Made by a program: the position numbers and the translations under genes. A stretch of DNA of 23,067 nucleotides from Apostichopus californicus. Its lineage: Eukaryota; Echinodermata; Holothuroidea; Aspidochirotida; Stichopodidae. How positions within the stretch are numbered: position 1 is the first letter of the stretch; each line of letters opens with the position of its first letter. Under the pieces are notes generated by a model. The model saw only the letters and a program-made list of their open reading frames with translations. It was not told the DNA's origin and did not search any database. This document shows positions 1 through 10,996 of this stretch, piece by piece. The stretch covers positions 1 through 23,067 of the forward strand of contig JAIPMN010040053.1 in NCBI GenBank assembly GCA_020650975.1, read 5' to 3'.

Positions 1-551
1 ATACATACATACATACATACATACATACATACATACATACATACATACATACATACATACATACATACATACATACATACATACATACATACATACAAAC
101 ATACATACACGCGTACATACACGCATACACATACCTACGCACAAACACACCTACACACGTACATACATACATAAGACAGACATACATACATGCTTCTATA
201 CATTGCAGCGTTCTGTTGTTCCATAAGAATAAAATGAACTTATCTTCTGCCCACCTGTGTTCTTTGGTTTCGTTTTCTGAAGAAGATCCTGATAGGATCG
301 AAACGTCAGACCATCTAACTTTTACCAAATAATGAGCAGGCACTTCATTTAATTACTAGTTTCTTCTTCGTAGATTTCATCCCGCATGTTTTAGCAGGAA
401 ACCTGTTAAGCGGTTATAATAATTACATTTCTGTTATAGCTTGTCACTTTCTTTCACGAACTCAGTAGCCAACTGAACTTGATTAATTATCTCCTTTAGA
501 AGCTATACGTGATACAGTCGTTATACATCTTACGTAGTTAACCATTACAAC
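1..551. repeat. Dispersed repeat copy A: CATA microsatellite plus unique tail
   Basis: The first ~96 bases are a perfect CATA/ATAC tetranucleotide run, which then degenerates to about 196 into a mix of CACA and TACG variants. From about 170 to 551 the sequence matches 1985-2358 with few substitutions and small indels, so microsatellite and tail move as one repeat. The tail carries a hammerhead-like motif at 277-307. The left end is cut by the window edge. No protein is encoded. Probably the 3' part of a non-autonomous retroelement; the family is not identified. Confidence 0.8.
277..307 (+). other. Hammerhead-ribozyme-like core in repeat copy A
   Basis: CTGAAGA (277-283) fits the CUGANGA hammerhead core. 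It is followed by a 5-bp stem GATCC/GGATC (285-289 with 295-299) and loop TGATA, then GAAA (300-303) and CGTC. This is the order core, helix II, GAAA, start of helix III. No convincing partner strand for helix III with a UH cleavage site is visible immediately upstream, so activity is doubtful. Penelope-like retroelements are known to carry hammerhead motifs of this kind in their terminal repeats. What is seen is the core pattern only; ribozyme function is inference. Confidence 0.4.
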
Positions 552-1135
552 TTAAATCGTTTATTTGTGTACTATTGTGTGGCTGTTCAATTTCTTCGTG
601 CTCTGCTTCAATGCCTTCTGTAACGGCAACAAAAAATATCAAACGGATCAAAAGGATGAATGATTTCAAAATCAAGGATCGGAACTTATTTGCGTTTGAT
701 ATATCTGGTCGCTACGATGGACTCCAGTTTTACAAAATGTTGCGAAATGTTCACAGTTGTTAGTAAACAAGTTATAACCTGTTTCATTCAAGTGTGATAA
801 TGCTCAAATAATAACTAAACCAGGAGGATTTTGATCGAGTAATCCTTTTGTGTAATATGCTTTGTACATAGGACTACAGATAGATGAGATACGTTTCTCG
901 CTCCGGTATATTTTCCACGAGCAGCTGCATGAATGAGACAACTCAATTACATGTAAGGTGCTTCTAGCTATATACTCTACAATACCGCGTGATGCCAATA
1001 TCCGCAACAGCGTACCCACGCAACATTGTCTCCTGCTTTCAATCTCGTTGCGGATTCGCAGCGAACAAAAGTCCCTGCATCAGAAGGAACCAAACAACAG
1101 AGTTGTGGAGAGAAGTAATGCGATTGACAAGTTAC
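552..1135. other. No recognisable gene
   Basis: AT-rich sequence with short overlapping open frames on both strands that show no domain, no consistent splice context and no repeat relation to the rest of the window. Confidence 0.5.
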
Positions 1136-1239
1136 CTGATTACCCGATTTCCTTTGAAACCACTCTTTCTTGCATTTGATACAAACGTAGTACTTCGTCA
1201 CTTCATTTTCTAACTCTACACGTTCCCCTCCATTTCTCA
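1136..1239 (-). CDS. Candidate internal exon, Cys-containing
   Basis: Read on the minus strand, a pyrimidine-rich acceptor ending CTCAG precedes 1239 and a donor CAG|GTAACT follows 1136. The 104-nt exon takes 2 nt from a split first codon and ends in phase 0. It encodes a charged peptide with YYVCIKCKKEWFQ, including a CxxC pair. The open frame continues into the intron, which weakens the case, and no partner exon was found. I do not recognise the family. It may equally be part of an old transposon or chance. Confidence 0.25.
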
Positions 1240-1876
1240 CTGAGGAATGAATAAAATAAAATGACAAATAAATTAAATGATACCAAGTAAAAGGGATGTC
1301 CAAAATGGGTACAATATGTGCGATGTACGGCATTACGAGATGCACCTAAAATAGTATCATGAGATTATCGGATGGGCTCTCGGTATCTTCGGGTAAAGGG
1401 TACGGTTAGCGGATCTTGCCTTGGGGTCTGATTAAATTAAGGTTAGGCTATACGAAAGTTAATATTTAATTGATATAGTCTCTGTCATCTCAAATGAAGT
1501 GAAGGAAATCATGATAAATATCAAGTTCAATCAATAGCAACATTATATATTTAAGCATTGAACATCGTTCCAGACCAATAGTACATGGGAACCATATGCA
1601 TATATGGAAACGTGGGAAGGGATGTTCATTTTCAACACTTAATTTTGTTGTAAATTTAGTGGATGGGGACAAGCCAACCATAGTTGTAACCATAAATTAT
1701 GTTAAAGATCATAATTTGTGTAAAAAATATGTAGACTTACTTGTGTAGGTGACATCGAAGCAAGAGATGGTACCTTCACAACCAGTCAATTGAGTGTGTT
1801 GCTCCAGTGTAGTATTCTGATTGGGTTCCTTTGCATAAAAAAAAATGAGAGACTGTTCGCTCTTAAATATAGTTTT
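1240..1876. other. No recognisable gene
   Basis: Non-coding AT-rich sequence. Nothing beyond short chance open frames is visible until repeat copy B starts. Confidence 0.5.
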
Positions 1877-2358
1877 ATACATACATACATACAAACATAG
1901 TTACATACATACATACAATACACACATACATACATACACGCATACACACACACACATATACCTACGCACAAACATACACACATACTTACATAAGACAGAC
2001 ATACATACATGCTTCTATACATTGCAGCGTTCTGTTGTTCCATAAGAAAGAAATGAACTTATCTTCTGCCCACCTGTGTTCTTTGGTTTCGTTCTCTGAA
2101 GAAGATCCTGATAGGATCGAAACGTCAGACCATCTAACCTTTACCAAATAATGAGCCGGCACTTCATTTAATTAATAGTTTCTTCTCCGCATGTTTCTTC
2201 CCGTATGTTTTAGCAGGAAACTTGTTAATAATTACATTTCTGTTATAGCTTGTCACTTTTTTTCACAACTTAGTGGCCAACTGAACGTTATTAATTATCT
2301 CATTTAGACGCTATACGTGATAGAGTCCTTATACATCTTACGTAGTTAACCAGTACAA
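1877..2358. repeat. Dispersed repeat copy B
   Basis: A CATA/CACA microsatellite (1877 to about 2010) runs into the same tail as copy A, from AGACAGACATAC through the shared ending CTTACGTAGTTAACCA. Differences include small deletions and an altered stretch around 2184-2205. The same orientation and order in both copies show that the microsatellite is part of the repeat. The two copies lie about 1.8 kb apart on the same strand. Confidence 0.8.
2096..2126 (+). other. Hammerhead-ribozyme-like core in repeat copy B
   Basis: Same arrangement as in copy A: CTGAAGA (2096-2102), stem GATCC/GGATC (2104-2108 with 2114-2118), loop TGATA, GAAA (2119-2122), CGTC. The motif is identical in the two copies while flanking bases differ, which hints at constraint or recent common origin. 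Confidence 0.4.
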
Positions 2359-3329
2359 AGACTCACCAAGTTGATTTCATAGCCAGATAAGATGTCGGTC
2401 TGAAAGAAAAAGCAACTACGTACATCAATCTACCACTAACCAACGGAAGAACCGAAATAATGTTTACAGTTGAAGATGCAGGCCTACTGTGGTATAGTTT
2501 TATCACAAGGTTTTACTGTAAAGCACATTGACGTATTCGCAATAACGCAATTATTCATATGTGCTCACGCTAACATGTTCTATTTAGTTAGGTTAAGGAT
2601 ACAAAATACAAGATTGGTTAAAAATAACACTGCATTCACATGGGATTCAGACTTCTCATCAGACCATGCAGGTCAGGTTTTCTTCCAAATGGCTTACATT
2701 TAATAATAACAGACGCACGCAAAGTCGTACATAGACTGGCAACATTAAAACTTTGACTACACAGATGCAACGACGGAAACGTAGCCCGATTCTGCATTCT
2801 GCACCCAAACACATATTTGTCAAGGGGAGGGGAAACCTCCCCAAGACGCGTGTTCACAAAATCATGTTCTAATTTATTGGGTCGGCCTACACAAGTGTCG
2901 CAACAGTATAACTGTACTACCACTAAATATCAAAAATGATATCAAAATATCATACAAAATATGGCACTATTTATGTACTTTAATTTCTGAATTAACCCGT
3001 AATACAGGAACCTCCCAAACTATTAGGATACGACCTGCACAGTTGTGGCCAAAGAACTGTTACACCCTCCAAACATCCTTCTTGATCTCATATGTACAAG
3101 GAACGTTTACGAGCAGAATATAAGAATTGTTCTCGTCTATGAAAAGTAGGCTATGAGAAATATACCCTCGGTTACTTACAAATTGTACATTAGCATAACA
3201 GTTTCAAACTTTCAACACTTTGACCTCTGCTGACCTTATAATAAAAATGGACACACCTGTAGACTTTATGAACGCATTATTACCGTTTCAAGCTTGGGGC
3301 GCTTGGAAGAGTCGCTAAAGTATATCCGT
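2359..3329. other. No recognisable gene; one small GC-rich hairpin
   Basis: No supported coding exon. A 7-bp perfect hairpin (GGGGAGG, loop GGAAA, CCTCCCC) sits at 2824-2842. The surroundings look like degraded repeat DNA. Confidence 0.45.
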
Positions 3330-4038
3330 TGAAGTAAATGAAGAAAATCTAATTACATAATTTGAATCACACCCAACACCAATCTCATAATCCTTAGCGG
3401 AATATGATTATTTTTCATATTGGAATAAAAATAAAAAACAGTCAAGTAAGATAAACAAACGTATCTTTTAAACACGAGGCTTACATTCACCTGACATTAT
3501 CTAATACAGTATTCATTTTCGTCTCCTACTTTGAGATTAAATCTGAATTATAGATGACTCCATGTCGGTAACAAACTGCAGATGTTCTAAAGATTTGACA
3601 TGATGGTAAGTTCTATACTGCAACAGTTTATTATTATGACGAAGAAAATGAGAAACTTGAGAGACATGTGAGTGTCAACTCCGATAGACACAAGAATCAT
3701 TCGTATTAAGTTTGACGTACAGTTTCGAGAATTAACAGTATATTTTTAGTTTTGCCATAAACATCATTACTATTCAAAATTGCCCAATATAGCCCGAGGT
3801 AGACCTTTAACTTGACTGGCGGACCATTTAGACATATCAGACATTTAATAAAAGAGTACAGAACACAAATAATTTACAAAACACGTGGCTCATAAGTATA
3901 TCACAAATTACCCATAACCCACGTCGTGCCATCAAGTTCCATGTATCGGAGTACACTTCCGTTGTTCTTGTAGTAATTTTCCTTAACAAGAATGTTTTAA
4001 AACAACGAAAACACATTCCACACAAAGTACTGTAACGT
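3330..4038. repeat. Interspersed repeat, long copy (with extra 460 bp)
   Basis: 3330-3541 matches 5206-5405 (shared stretches such as CACCAATCTCATAATCC and AACACGAGGCTTACATTC). 3997-4038 matches 5401-5442. The 460 bases between TTAAA at 3537 and TTAAAA at 3997 are missing from the other copy. No coding potential is evident. Confidence 0.75.
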
Positions 4039-5205
4039 TTTGTTGTTCGTCAGTAGTGTCGGGCCGACACGATGGTGTCTTTGTCCAGTGAGATGTTGTA
4101 TTTTAATTGGATGACGACAAAAACAAACGCAGACATGACAACAGTCCAAGAATTTTTTTTTAAAGAATGAAGTGCTGTTCCAAACGTCAGTTATCAGCTG
4201 TCTTAGAGTCTTGTGGTTACGTGGCGATGTCGCCTACTGACAAGTTGTTAAATACAGAGACAAGATACTTCCTAGAAGGAACAGATCACAGCGAGACTCA
4301 CACTGTAATGAGTTGAGAGTCCAGAATGTAGAGACTATAGTGTCGGAGTGACCTGATGCTTCTACAGACACATTTTACATGAGCGTCTGAACTATATGCT
4401 TAAAACATTGCTCCTACGACATACTTAACTTAGATAGTTTATTCTTACTAATTATCAGCTCAGTTTAAGACGTGTACACGAAGGCATAGTATGAACTCCC
4501 CTTGAAACCTAAAATATCTGTACGTATTCCAATCGAAGAATGAGATCACATGTGACTTATATCAATACCTATAAATTCCATGTGTCACTGCATCACATTA
4601 CAGATTATTGAACACACAATAATTTCCAAAATGACATATTTTCAAAATATATTTGTATCTCCCGTACATGGATTGTAATTTATTCTGTTGTCAAGTATAG
4701 ATACGTCTTATGCACTAGACAAGATGACATGACCTTGATCTTACTGGTCACTGATATATTTTGTATCTTATTCGCTGGTCACAATACTACTCCCGTTACT
4801 AAATGGAAACATTAAATAGCCTACATGCAAAATGAGCCATCAGAACGTTTTATACAAACTTTCAATATATTATGTTGAAATAGTTGTTATCACTATCATG
4901 TTCTCCGACATTGAGAATTGTTAAAGTGGACTACCTTCAAATGTCTCAGTGAACTTTAGGCAAAATGTTTTGAGGCTGGGTGGTAAAGCCATGCGCTTTG
5001 AAACTTAGATATCCTAGACATTATTTGACTTTCAAAGACCTTTAACCCCAGTGCTCATCTCCTATAAATATGGGTTAGTGCAAAGCTGTCCATATGATTC
5101 ACCTGTTGTTCAATGACTATTAGCGGTTCATTTTCCGTTAGTCCGCTGTTACCCGCCATGGAGCCCTTGTCGTGTAGTCGTGTTGAAGTGATCTGTTAAA
5201 TTATA
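4039..5205. other. No recognisable gene
   Basis: AT-rich, stop-dense on both strands; no domain, RNA gene or tandem repeat recognised. Confidence 0.5.
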
Positions 5206-5442
5206 TGAAGTAAATATAATAACATAATTTGAATCAAACCCAACACCAATCTCATAATCCTTAGCGGAATATAATCATTTCTCAAATTGGAATAACAAAA
5301 TAACAGTCGAGTAAGATAAACAAACTTGTTTTTAAACACGAGGCTTACATTCACCTGACATTATCTTATACAGTATTCATTTTCGTCTCCTACTTTGAGA
5401 TTAAAACAAAGAAAACACATTCCATACAAATTACTGTAACGT
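5206..5442. repeat. Interspersed repeat, short copy
   Basis: Second copy of the 3330-4038 repeat in the same orientation. Its two parts meet at TTAAAA (5401-5406), the same short word found at both edges of the extra 460 bp in the long copy, as expected for a deletion between micro-repeats or an insertion that duplicated them. Confidence 0.75.
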
Positions 5443-7257
5443 CATTTATTTGCGTGGAGCTTGTGGAACTATGCTTCCGAAATAGCCTACCAAATAATTT
5501 TCCCCCAAGGGGCATTGATACTACCATCTCTATCGAGCTACAGACGATCTTCGCCACAATACATATACGAGGGTGGGGTCATGCCCGTTCATATTAGGAC
5601 ACGAAGATGATATAAAATTATGTTCACGATGAGTAGTAAAATATAACACAATGTGTAAAAGTGCAGGATAATAATGTAAGTATACAGTGTGAAGGTACAC
5701 AACACTTTTGGCTTTTGTCTCCCATTATGATAAATATACACGATATGATCCGTTGCGCATCTTTTGGCGTTCCTTGAAGTTCTTTTATCAGTAACGGATA
5801 GACGCAATTAACACCAAAAGTTGTGTATGCTGATAAAACCATATTCTATTTTAAGGATTGCATCGTGGACTGGACTGACAAATAACAGTCCCTGTGTTCA
5901 CACGAGTTCGATCACAATCAGATCATAATCAGACTGTCCCCCAGAATTTGTTTTTGAAAATTTAGAAGTCAAATGGTGTATTCGAGGCACATCTAGACTA
6001 TAAATTAGGTCTATATGAATAGCCTGAACCACAAGGTTTTGCTAATAAATACTGTGTGAGTAAGAACAAAATCAAAGCGACACTACCGAATGGTTCCAGG
6101 CGATTACAGGGCTGCAGGGTGTGCAAAGAACATGAACAACAGAGTTTCTTTTTGAAGCAGAATGCAAACATTCATACTCGCTATGATGATTTACAATCAC
6201 TATTTGGTAATGAGTCGGACATGCTGTACATTGAGAGTTTGAACATGTTTGATGTAGGAAGTACAGCAAGACGCATCTAAAGGTGACATGAATGTAATCA
6301 CAGTGATATATGTTGACCACCAACCTCCACTGATATGCGTCCAATGTAGTATACATGTGCATACTAAACGTCAGATCTGTCCAAGTTCCCCATCTTGAAA
6401 TTTATTTACGAGCTCGAGGTTGTGACTATTTGATCATTGTTGACTCCAACAGACTTTTGACCTTCAACATACATAACAGTGTTCTGGCACTAATTTTGGT
6501 TCACCTACAAACCTAATCTGAGGTGAATTCAAGGTTTCCTTCTTGAGATATAATTTTACATACTTTTAACATATGGACCTCAGCTGAACCCAAATCACAT
6601 GTGACTTTCGCATAGAATACATATAAAAGGCGTAGCATCCCCTCTTGGGAAGCACCCCCTCTTTACAATTATTTTTGGACTTTGCGTCTGATAATTCAAA
6701 TTACCTTTGCTAAAAGCAATAGAGCACATCTACGTAAATATAGTGCATTCATATGTCAACTATGAAAGAAGTACAAGATTCACTCCTTGAGTTATTGTGT
6801 TTATAAGCTACGTGTCACAAGCAAACATACACACATGCGCCATACATGGCTAACCACAACAGTCAGTTTCATGATGAACCATGTGGTTCGCCTCCCATCG
6901 TGAGATATCTTGCCAACAACGTTTCACTATTTGGCTACTACTGACTAGAAGTGTACTCAAAATTGTATACCAGCAAAGCCTAATACAAGGATTGTGTAAG
7001 GTTTTTTGGACCCTAAATGATATTGAGATTTACCAGGATAGCCTACTTGTATTCAACGTGCTCTACCCAGATACCAAATATGAGACGTGTACCAGCTTTC
7101 CTTTCCACATACTGGTTGACATGTGAAACGATAATAGACACACACCTTAGCATGACTAGGAAGGTCGTGATTTCATAAAAACCAAAAATTAAAGATACAT
7201 ACTTTCTAGATAGATAGAGTTTTTATTGAGCACAGTGACACATTCAATACAGAAATT
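5443..7257. other. Degraded repeat DNA, no supported gene
   Basis: No firm gene. A plus-strand frame at 6056-6280 (74 codons, including CRVCKEHEQQSFF) lacks splice or homology support. Parts of 6370-6610 and 6875-7130 contain scattered words (TTGAGATAT, CACTATTTG, ACCAAATATGAG) also seen in the dispersed repeat at 22.2-22.8 kb, so they are probably old copies of it. Confidence 0.4.
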
Positions 7258-7323
7258 GGTACTACAACTACTAGCTGTTGGTACTACAACTACTAGCTAT
7301 TGGTACTACAACTACTAACATTA
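7258..7323 (+). repeat. Three-copy 22-bp tandem repeat
   Basis: Three successive 22-bp units starting GGTACTACAACTACTA at 7258, 7280 and 7302; the third diverges in its last bases. Not coding. Confidence 0.85.
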
Positions 7324-8164
7324 CTGCTAACTGCATTAATATTGCAGACTTCCAGGCCCTAAACGAATTTAAAGACTGCTTTGGCCTAGTGCTTAGTACC
7401 TACAGGTTACAACGTTAGTGCTAATGTCGTTCTACTTTTCAGGGAGTAATATAGGCCTACGTGACACTACAACGAACGTTAGACAATCGTGCGCATTACT
7501 TTTTTCAACACAGGCGAAATAAGCACAGAATGCCGTGGAAAGAATGAGTTCGGCTTCAGCAAAAACTTAACAATCAATCGCACAACAATGTCTTCTCTGT
7601 TCACAAACCTCTGTCGAGGTCACGTCGGGGTCAAAAGTGGGTCAACAGATGAGCGACAACAATGGTTCCAGGCTCCACCTGGAACCAAAAAAGGGAGGGG
7701 GAGGATACACTCGTAGTAATGGTGAAATTCACCCCGGCTGAATGTAAACATCCCTTGACTGAAACGTTCCCCCAACTGAAACATTTCGGAGGTGGGGGCC
7801 AGGGGCATATCCCCTTTTAAACACGCCACTGCTAGCATATAGCAAAGAACGTCAACGGCATGGATTTATTATGCTGCTTCCTGCTGTAATGTTACCTTTA
7901 CATAACTAGTTTACTATTTAAGAACTCGTAAATTAGAAAAAAGAGAAGTTAGATGTAAGGCAAGAGCGATAAGAGGATTCAGGGCTGCGGATATAAACTG
8001 TGAGGGGTGTAACAATGGGAGTTAATCAGTGATGAGGGTGAAAAGCAAGGACAGGGGATTACATATATTAAAGAAAACCTATGAATGTGGATAGAAAATA
8101 TGAGAGACGCTGAGGGATGGAGGAGGAGGGGGGTTATAAAGGAAAAAGAATTGAGGGGCGAGGT
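7324..8164. other. No supported gene; probable 3' flank of retroelement relic
   Basis: Purine-rich plus strand (pyrimidine-rich on minus) from about 7930 to 8165, immediately downstream of the minus-strand retroelement relic. It may be that element's 3' untranslated part. Short frames at 7489-7838 on both strands overlap each other and show no domain. Confidence 0.4.
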
Positions 8165-9270
8165 TTAGTCGTTCCCCTTCTTGAATGTTCAGACTACGTG
8201 GTTGAATGGAGAGAAGGCGATGGATCCACAATCGTTCTCTGCTCAGGCGAACTGTATCGGGCAGTTACCTAGAAATCCATTGCTTTGAATTATCTTATCC
8301 TAAATAGTGTGGTTTAGGAAGGTTAAAATGCTGCTCAATTGGAGTTTCATTGTTTAAACTGTTAACTGTGGATATGTGTCTTGAGAGTAGTATTGACCTC
8401 ACTCACATACTGAATGCTACAGACTCTGCAAGAAATAAGGTAAATGACATCAGAGGTAGTACAAGTGATGCAACCCTTTATTGTGTATGCGCAGGGTGGT
8501 GTGAAAGGTGAATGAATCTAATTCCGAGATGTGGACCCATGCAGACAATGCACATATAGGACAGTGAATATTTGAAAGTATCATGCTGTAGAGGGATGGA
8601 GTAGCTTATAAGCAGTTAAAGAATGTATAGCGGCACGAACCAGCAAATCTCACAGGTTGCGGAGGTTGATGTATGCAACGGGTGGCTTGTCAGGAATGGC
8701 TCTTTGAAGACGATCTGAGGTGTGCAGTATCCTGTGATAGTTACGCTTAGTAATTTGGCGAATGGACGGAGGAAAATTGGCATGGAAAGAGACAACAAGC
8801 AGAATGTGGACGTTGTTTTCATTTCTCTTGGTCTTCTCTTCCAGAACAGTGGATCAACGGAGGAAGAGAGCACTTTTAATGTCTTGTTAAATTCTCATGG
8901 CACTGTGTCCGATGTGAATGTGATTCGGCTCAGTTTCTGTACATGTTGAATACAATTAAAATTATTAGAGCAAATTCAGTGAAGGTTAAGAGTTTGACTG
9001 AAGGTAATACCAGTCTTAAAGTGGTGTGGATGGCACCGGTGTTTGTTTGTGGGTTATTGCAGATATCGGTGGGGATGGTGCATTTTTCTTTCCGGATGCT
9101 GACATCAAACAAGTTAGCCAGTTGGAGCCTGTTATCAGAGATACATTTGATGGTGCTGTGAATGAATTGATGTGATCAATGAAAAACGAGAGACTCGCCT
9201 TATTACTTGTCCAGACCAATAATGTCTTCAATATCAGGCCACCAGATTCGAGGACGGCCGGGTACAAGAA
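8165..9270 (-). pseudogene. Penelope-like retroelement relic: RT C-terminus plus GIY-YIG endonuclease
   Basis: Read on the minus strand, pieces in successive frames line up with the known order of Penelope-like elements. At 9235-9221 is DIEDI, where an RT active-site YIDD-type block is expected. It is followed by WTSNKASLSFFIDHINSF and a piece with LANLFDVSIRKE, then near 8785-8640 by FPPSIRQITKRNY, RAIPDKPPVAYINLRNL and DLLVRAAI. Next is the endonuclease block, CTTSDVIYLISC then IQYVSEVNTTLKTHIHS (about 8470-8350), where family members have VIYLIxC...YVGET. The last block is EQHFNLP and SRERLWIHRLLS (to about 8190). There are many frameshifts and stops and the RT aspartates are damaged, so it is dead. 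The N-terminal RT half is missing. Assignment is from remembered family motifs; another GIY-YIG RT lineage is possible. Confidence 0.7.
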
Positions 9271-9353
9271 GAAGCATGCGTTCCTCAAGCCTCGAAATAA
9301 ACAGACAAGCCTATAGCACGGAGCCATCACAATGTGTTTAGAGTTAGTGTACA

Positions 9354-9692
9354 TTTGACACGAGAAATAGATTACGTTATCACAGTAATTGCCTATAGCC
9401 TATCGGTAATAGCTATTTATTGACCGTGGGAAGGGTTACCCTAGTGTATCTATTTACAACTCATTATAGAAATTTACTAATTATGCCCGAAATCAGCGTC
9501 TAAATCTTCCCTTATTGGCGCAATCTACACGTTATAATGCTCACTCGAGCCTGCTTGGGCTTGAAGGAATACAATTGCGACGCGACGGGGTCATTTATCG
9601 CTAACACGAAGCTTCGAGATATCATCTACACGTAATCGACACAAGGAATATATGATTTAATCACTGCAATTGTATATAGACGCTCAGTAATA
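9354..9692 (+). repeat. Left copy of ~339-bp direct repeat flanking the transposon
   Basis: It begins TTTGACACGAGAAATAGAT and ends GACGCTCAGTAATA, and matches 17024-17358 in the same orientation with scattered substitutions and small indels. It shows internal periodicity: the word at 9387 (AATTGCCTATAG...TATTTATTGACCGTG) recurs in degenerate form 281 bp later at 9668-9714, just beyond the end of the shared stretch. This suggests it derives from a satellite-like array. Confidence 0.85.
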
Positions 9693-9807
9693 GATATTTA
9701 TTGACTGTGAAAACGTGAAAACAATTTACAGAATTTAGTTTTAAGAACCCGACAGATTGAAATGCGAATCGAAATATTTTCTACTAAAAAAAGAAAAGTA
9801 AAAAAAA

Positions 9808-9860
9808 GGGTTGAGGGGGAATCGAACCCGCGACCTCGCGCACACAAAACGAGAACCGTA
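9808..9860 (-). pseudogene. 3' part of a tRNA-derived sequence, split by the transposon
   Basis: On the minus strand this contains an anticodon-type hairpin (TCTCG ... CGAGG) and a perfect RNA polymerase III box B, GGTTCGATTCC (9828-9818), and then runs into a T tract that could act as a pol III terminator. The 5' part with box A lies at 16934-16950, beyond the transposon. The rejoined sequence most resembles a tRNA-Pro body by eye. The acceptor strands do not pair and the anticodon loop is enlarged, so it is a tRNA relic or tRNA-derived SINE rather than a working tRNA. Confidence 0.65.
9856..9860 (+). repeat. Target-site duplication, left copy (CCGTA)
   Basis: CCGTA directly precedes the first base of the element and recurs at 16934-16938 directly after its last base. 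Keeping a single copy restores a tRNA-like sequence across the junction. Confidence 0.75.
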
Positions 9861-9861
9861 A

Positions 9862-9950
9862 TATGGCAAGCCGTCGGGGTCATAACGTATGGGTCTTACG
9901 CGTAGTAGAACTTCGGTTACGCGTAGTAGAACTTCGATTACACGTAGTAG
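9862..9950 (+). repeat. Left terminal inverted repeat
   Basis: Starts TATGGCAAGCCGTCGGGG. It matches the reverse complement of 16844-16932 at 87 of 89 positions. The inner half is built of a 21-bp unit with core ACGCGTAGTAG, present two and a half times (about 9899-9950); ACGCGT is itself a palindrome. Such sub-terminal repeats are usual transposase-binding sites. The two mismatches both fall in the innermost unit of the left end. Confidence 0.9.
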
Positions 9951-10996
9951 CAGCCAACATTCGTTTTATATCAAACTTGTCATAAACTTTAAGCATAGAA
10001 ATTCGTTCAATGGCTTCCAGACGTATACATGTATAACATTTTATCAGAGAGCGACTAGAAAGAGACAGAAGTGGCCCATTATTTGTTACCCATTTACTTC
10101 GTGTGGTGGACGATTGCGTTCGTTTGACTGCATCGGACAGTGTTCCTAATGCAACATGGACCTACTGCATTACAAGGTAAGGCATGGCATCTAATAGCAA
10201 CACGGGCTAGGCCCTATTTGGACTTATATTGTGCTCTCAAAGCATATTATTAGGCAAACATCTTTGGTAATGACTGGTCACTGAGTAGATAGGCCTATAT
10301 ACAGAGAAAAGGTTAGTCTACGCCAGTCTTTGAACATCGATGATGTACTACGGTAGACTACGCTACGTATCAAAAACCAAACTAGCCTGCAGTCACTGTT
10401 GACTCAGTGCACACCATTATAGGGGCCTAGGCTATATACCATGGTATTATCCGTACTTTACCATTGGCCTGCGTACAGTTGAGGTCTTGCTTGGTAATGC
10501 TTCATTTGCATTTGCCAGAGATAGCACTTTCAATGTTATGGTATATTTCATTGTAGTCGATAATGACTCAACTCCATTTCGAAAGATGGCAGACCATCTT
10601 TAAGCTTGACGTACAGGTACCTAAGAAAAATAGCAACCTCATTTTGTATGTTTCTATTGCAAAATAAAAACAGCAGGCCATTCCATGGGCTTCAGTATTT
10701 TATTTAAGATCCCACTGTTTGCAGCAGTGTGCAATATTTATCATGCAAGCAACACATACCCAACAAAATGTATTTGAAAGTTGTATTGAAGTCTCCAAAC
10801 CATATCTACGTTTTATAAAGATTACATATAACCAATATTTCCATTGTTATATTAAGCCAAACTTCAGGTATGTGATTTACTTTTATAAAGTAACAACATT
10901 TGCATAAATTTTGGAATGTGAAGCATAATGGATAAGATTCTAGACACATGTGAAACGAAAGAAATGATCTGCATACAGGAATTGTTTACAATTTTC
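9951..10996. other. Left interior of transposon; no firm exon
   Basis: This is the place for a promoter and N-terminal exons of the integrase gene. The only suggestive item is a short frame at 10156-10176 (ATG, MDLLHYK) ending at a good donor AAG|GTAAGG, which could be a first exon ending in phase 0. No H2C2 or helix-turn-helix domain was recognised. The N-terminal part of the transposase may be deleted or unrecognisable. Confidence 0.35.

Noticed and set aside
1786..2045. Open frames rich in Tyr, Val, Cys, His and Thr on both strands
   Set aside because: They are translations of the CATA/CACA microsatellite.
8616..8873. Minus-strand 85-residue frame as a separate gene
   Set aside because: A different frame of the same DNA carries the Penelope-like blocks, so this is a shadow of the relic.
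9808..9880. Intact tRNA gene on the minus strand
   Set aside because: Only the anticodon-to-T-arm part is here; upstream is the transposon TIR. Even the rejoined version lacks a pairing acceptor stem.
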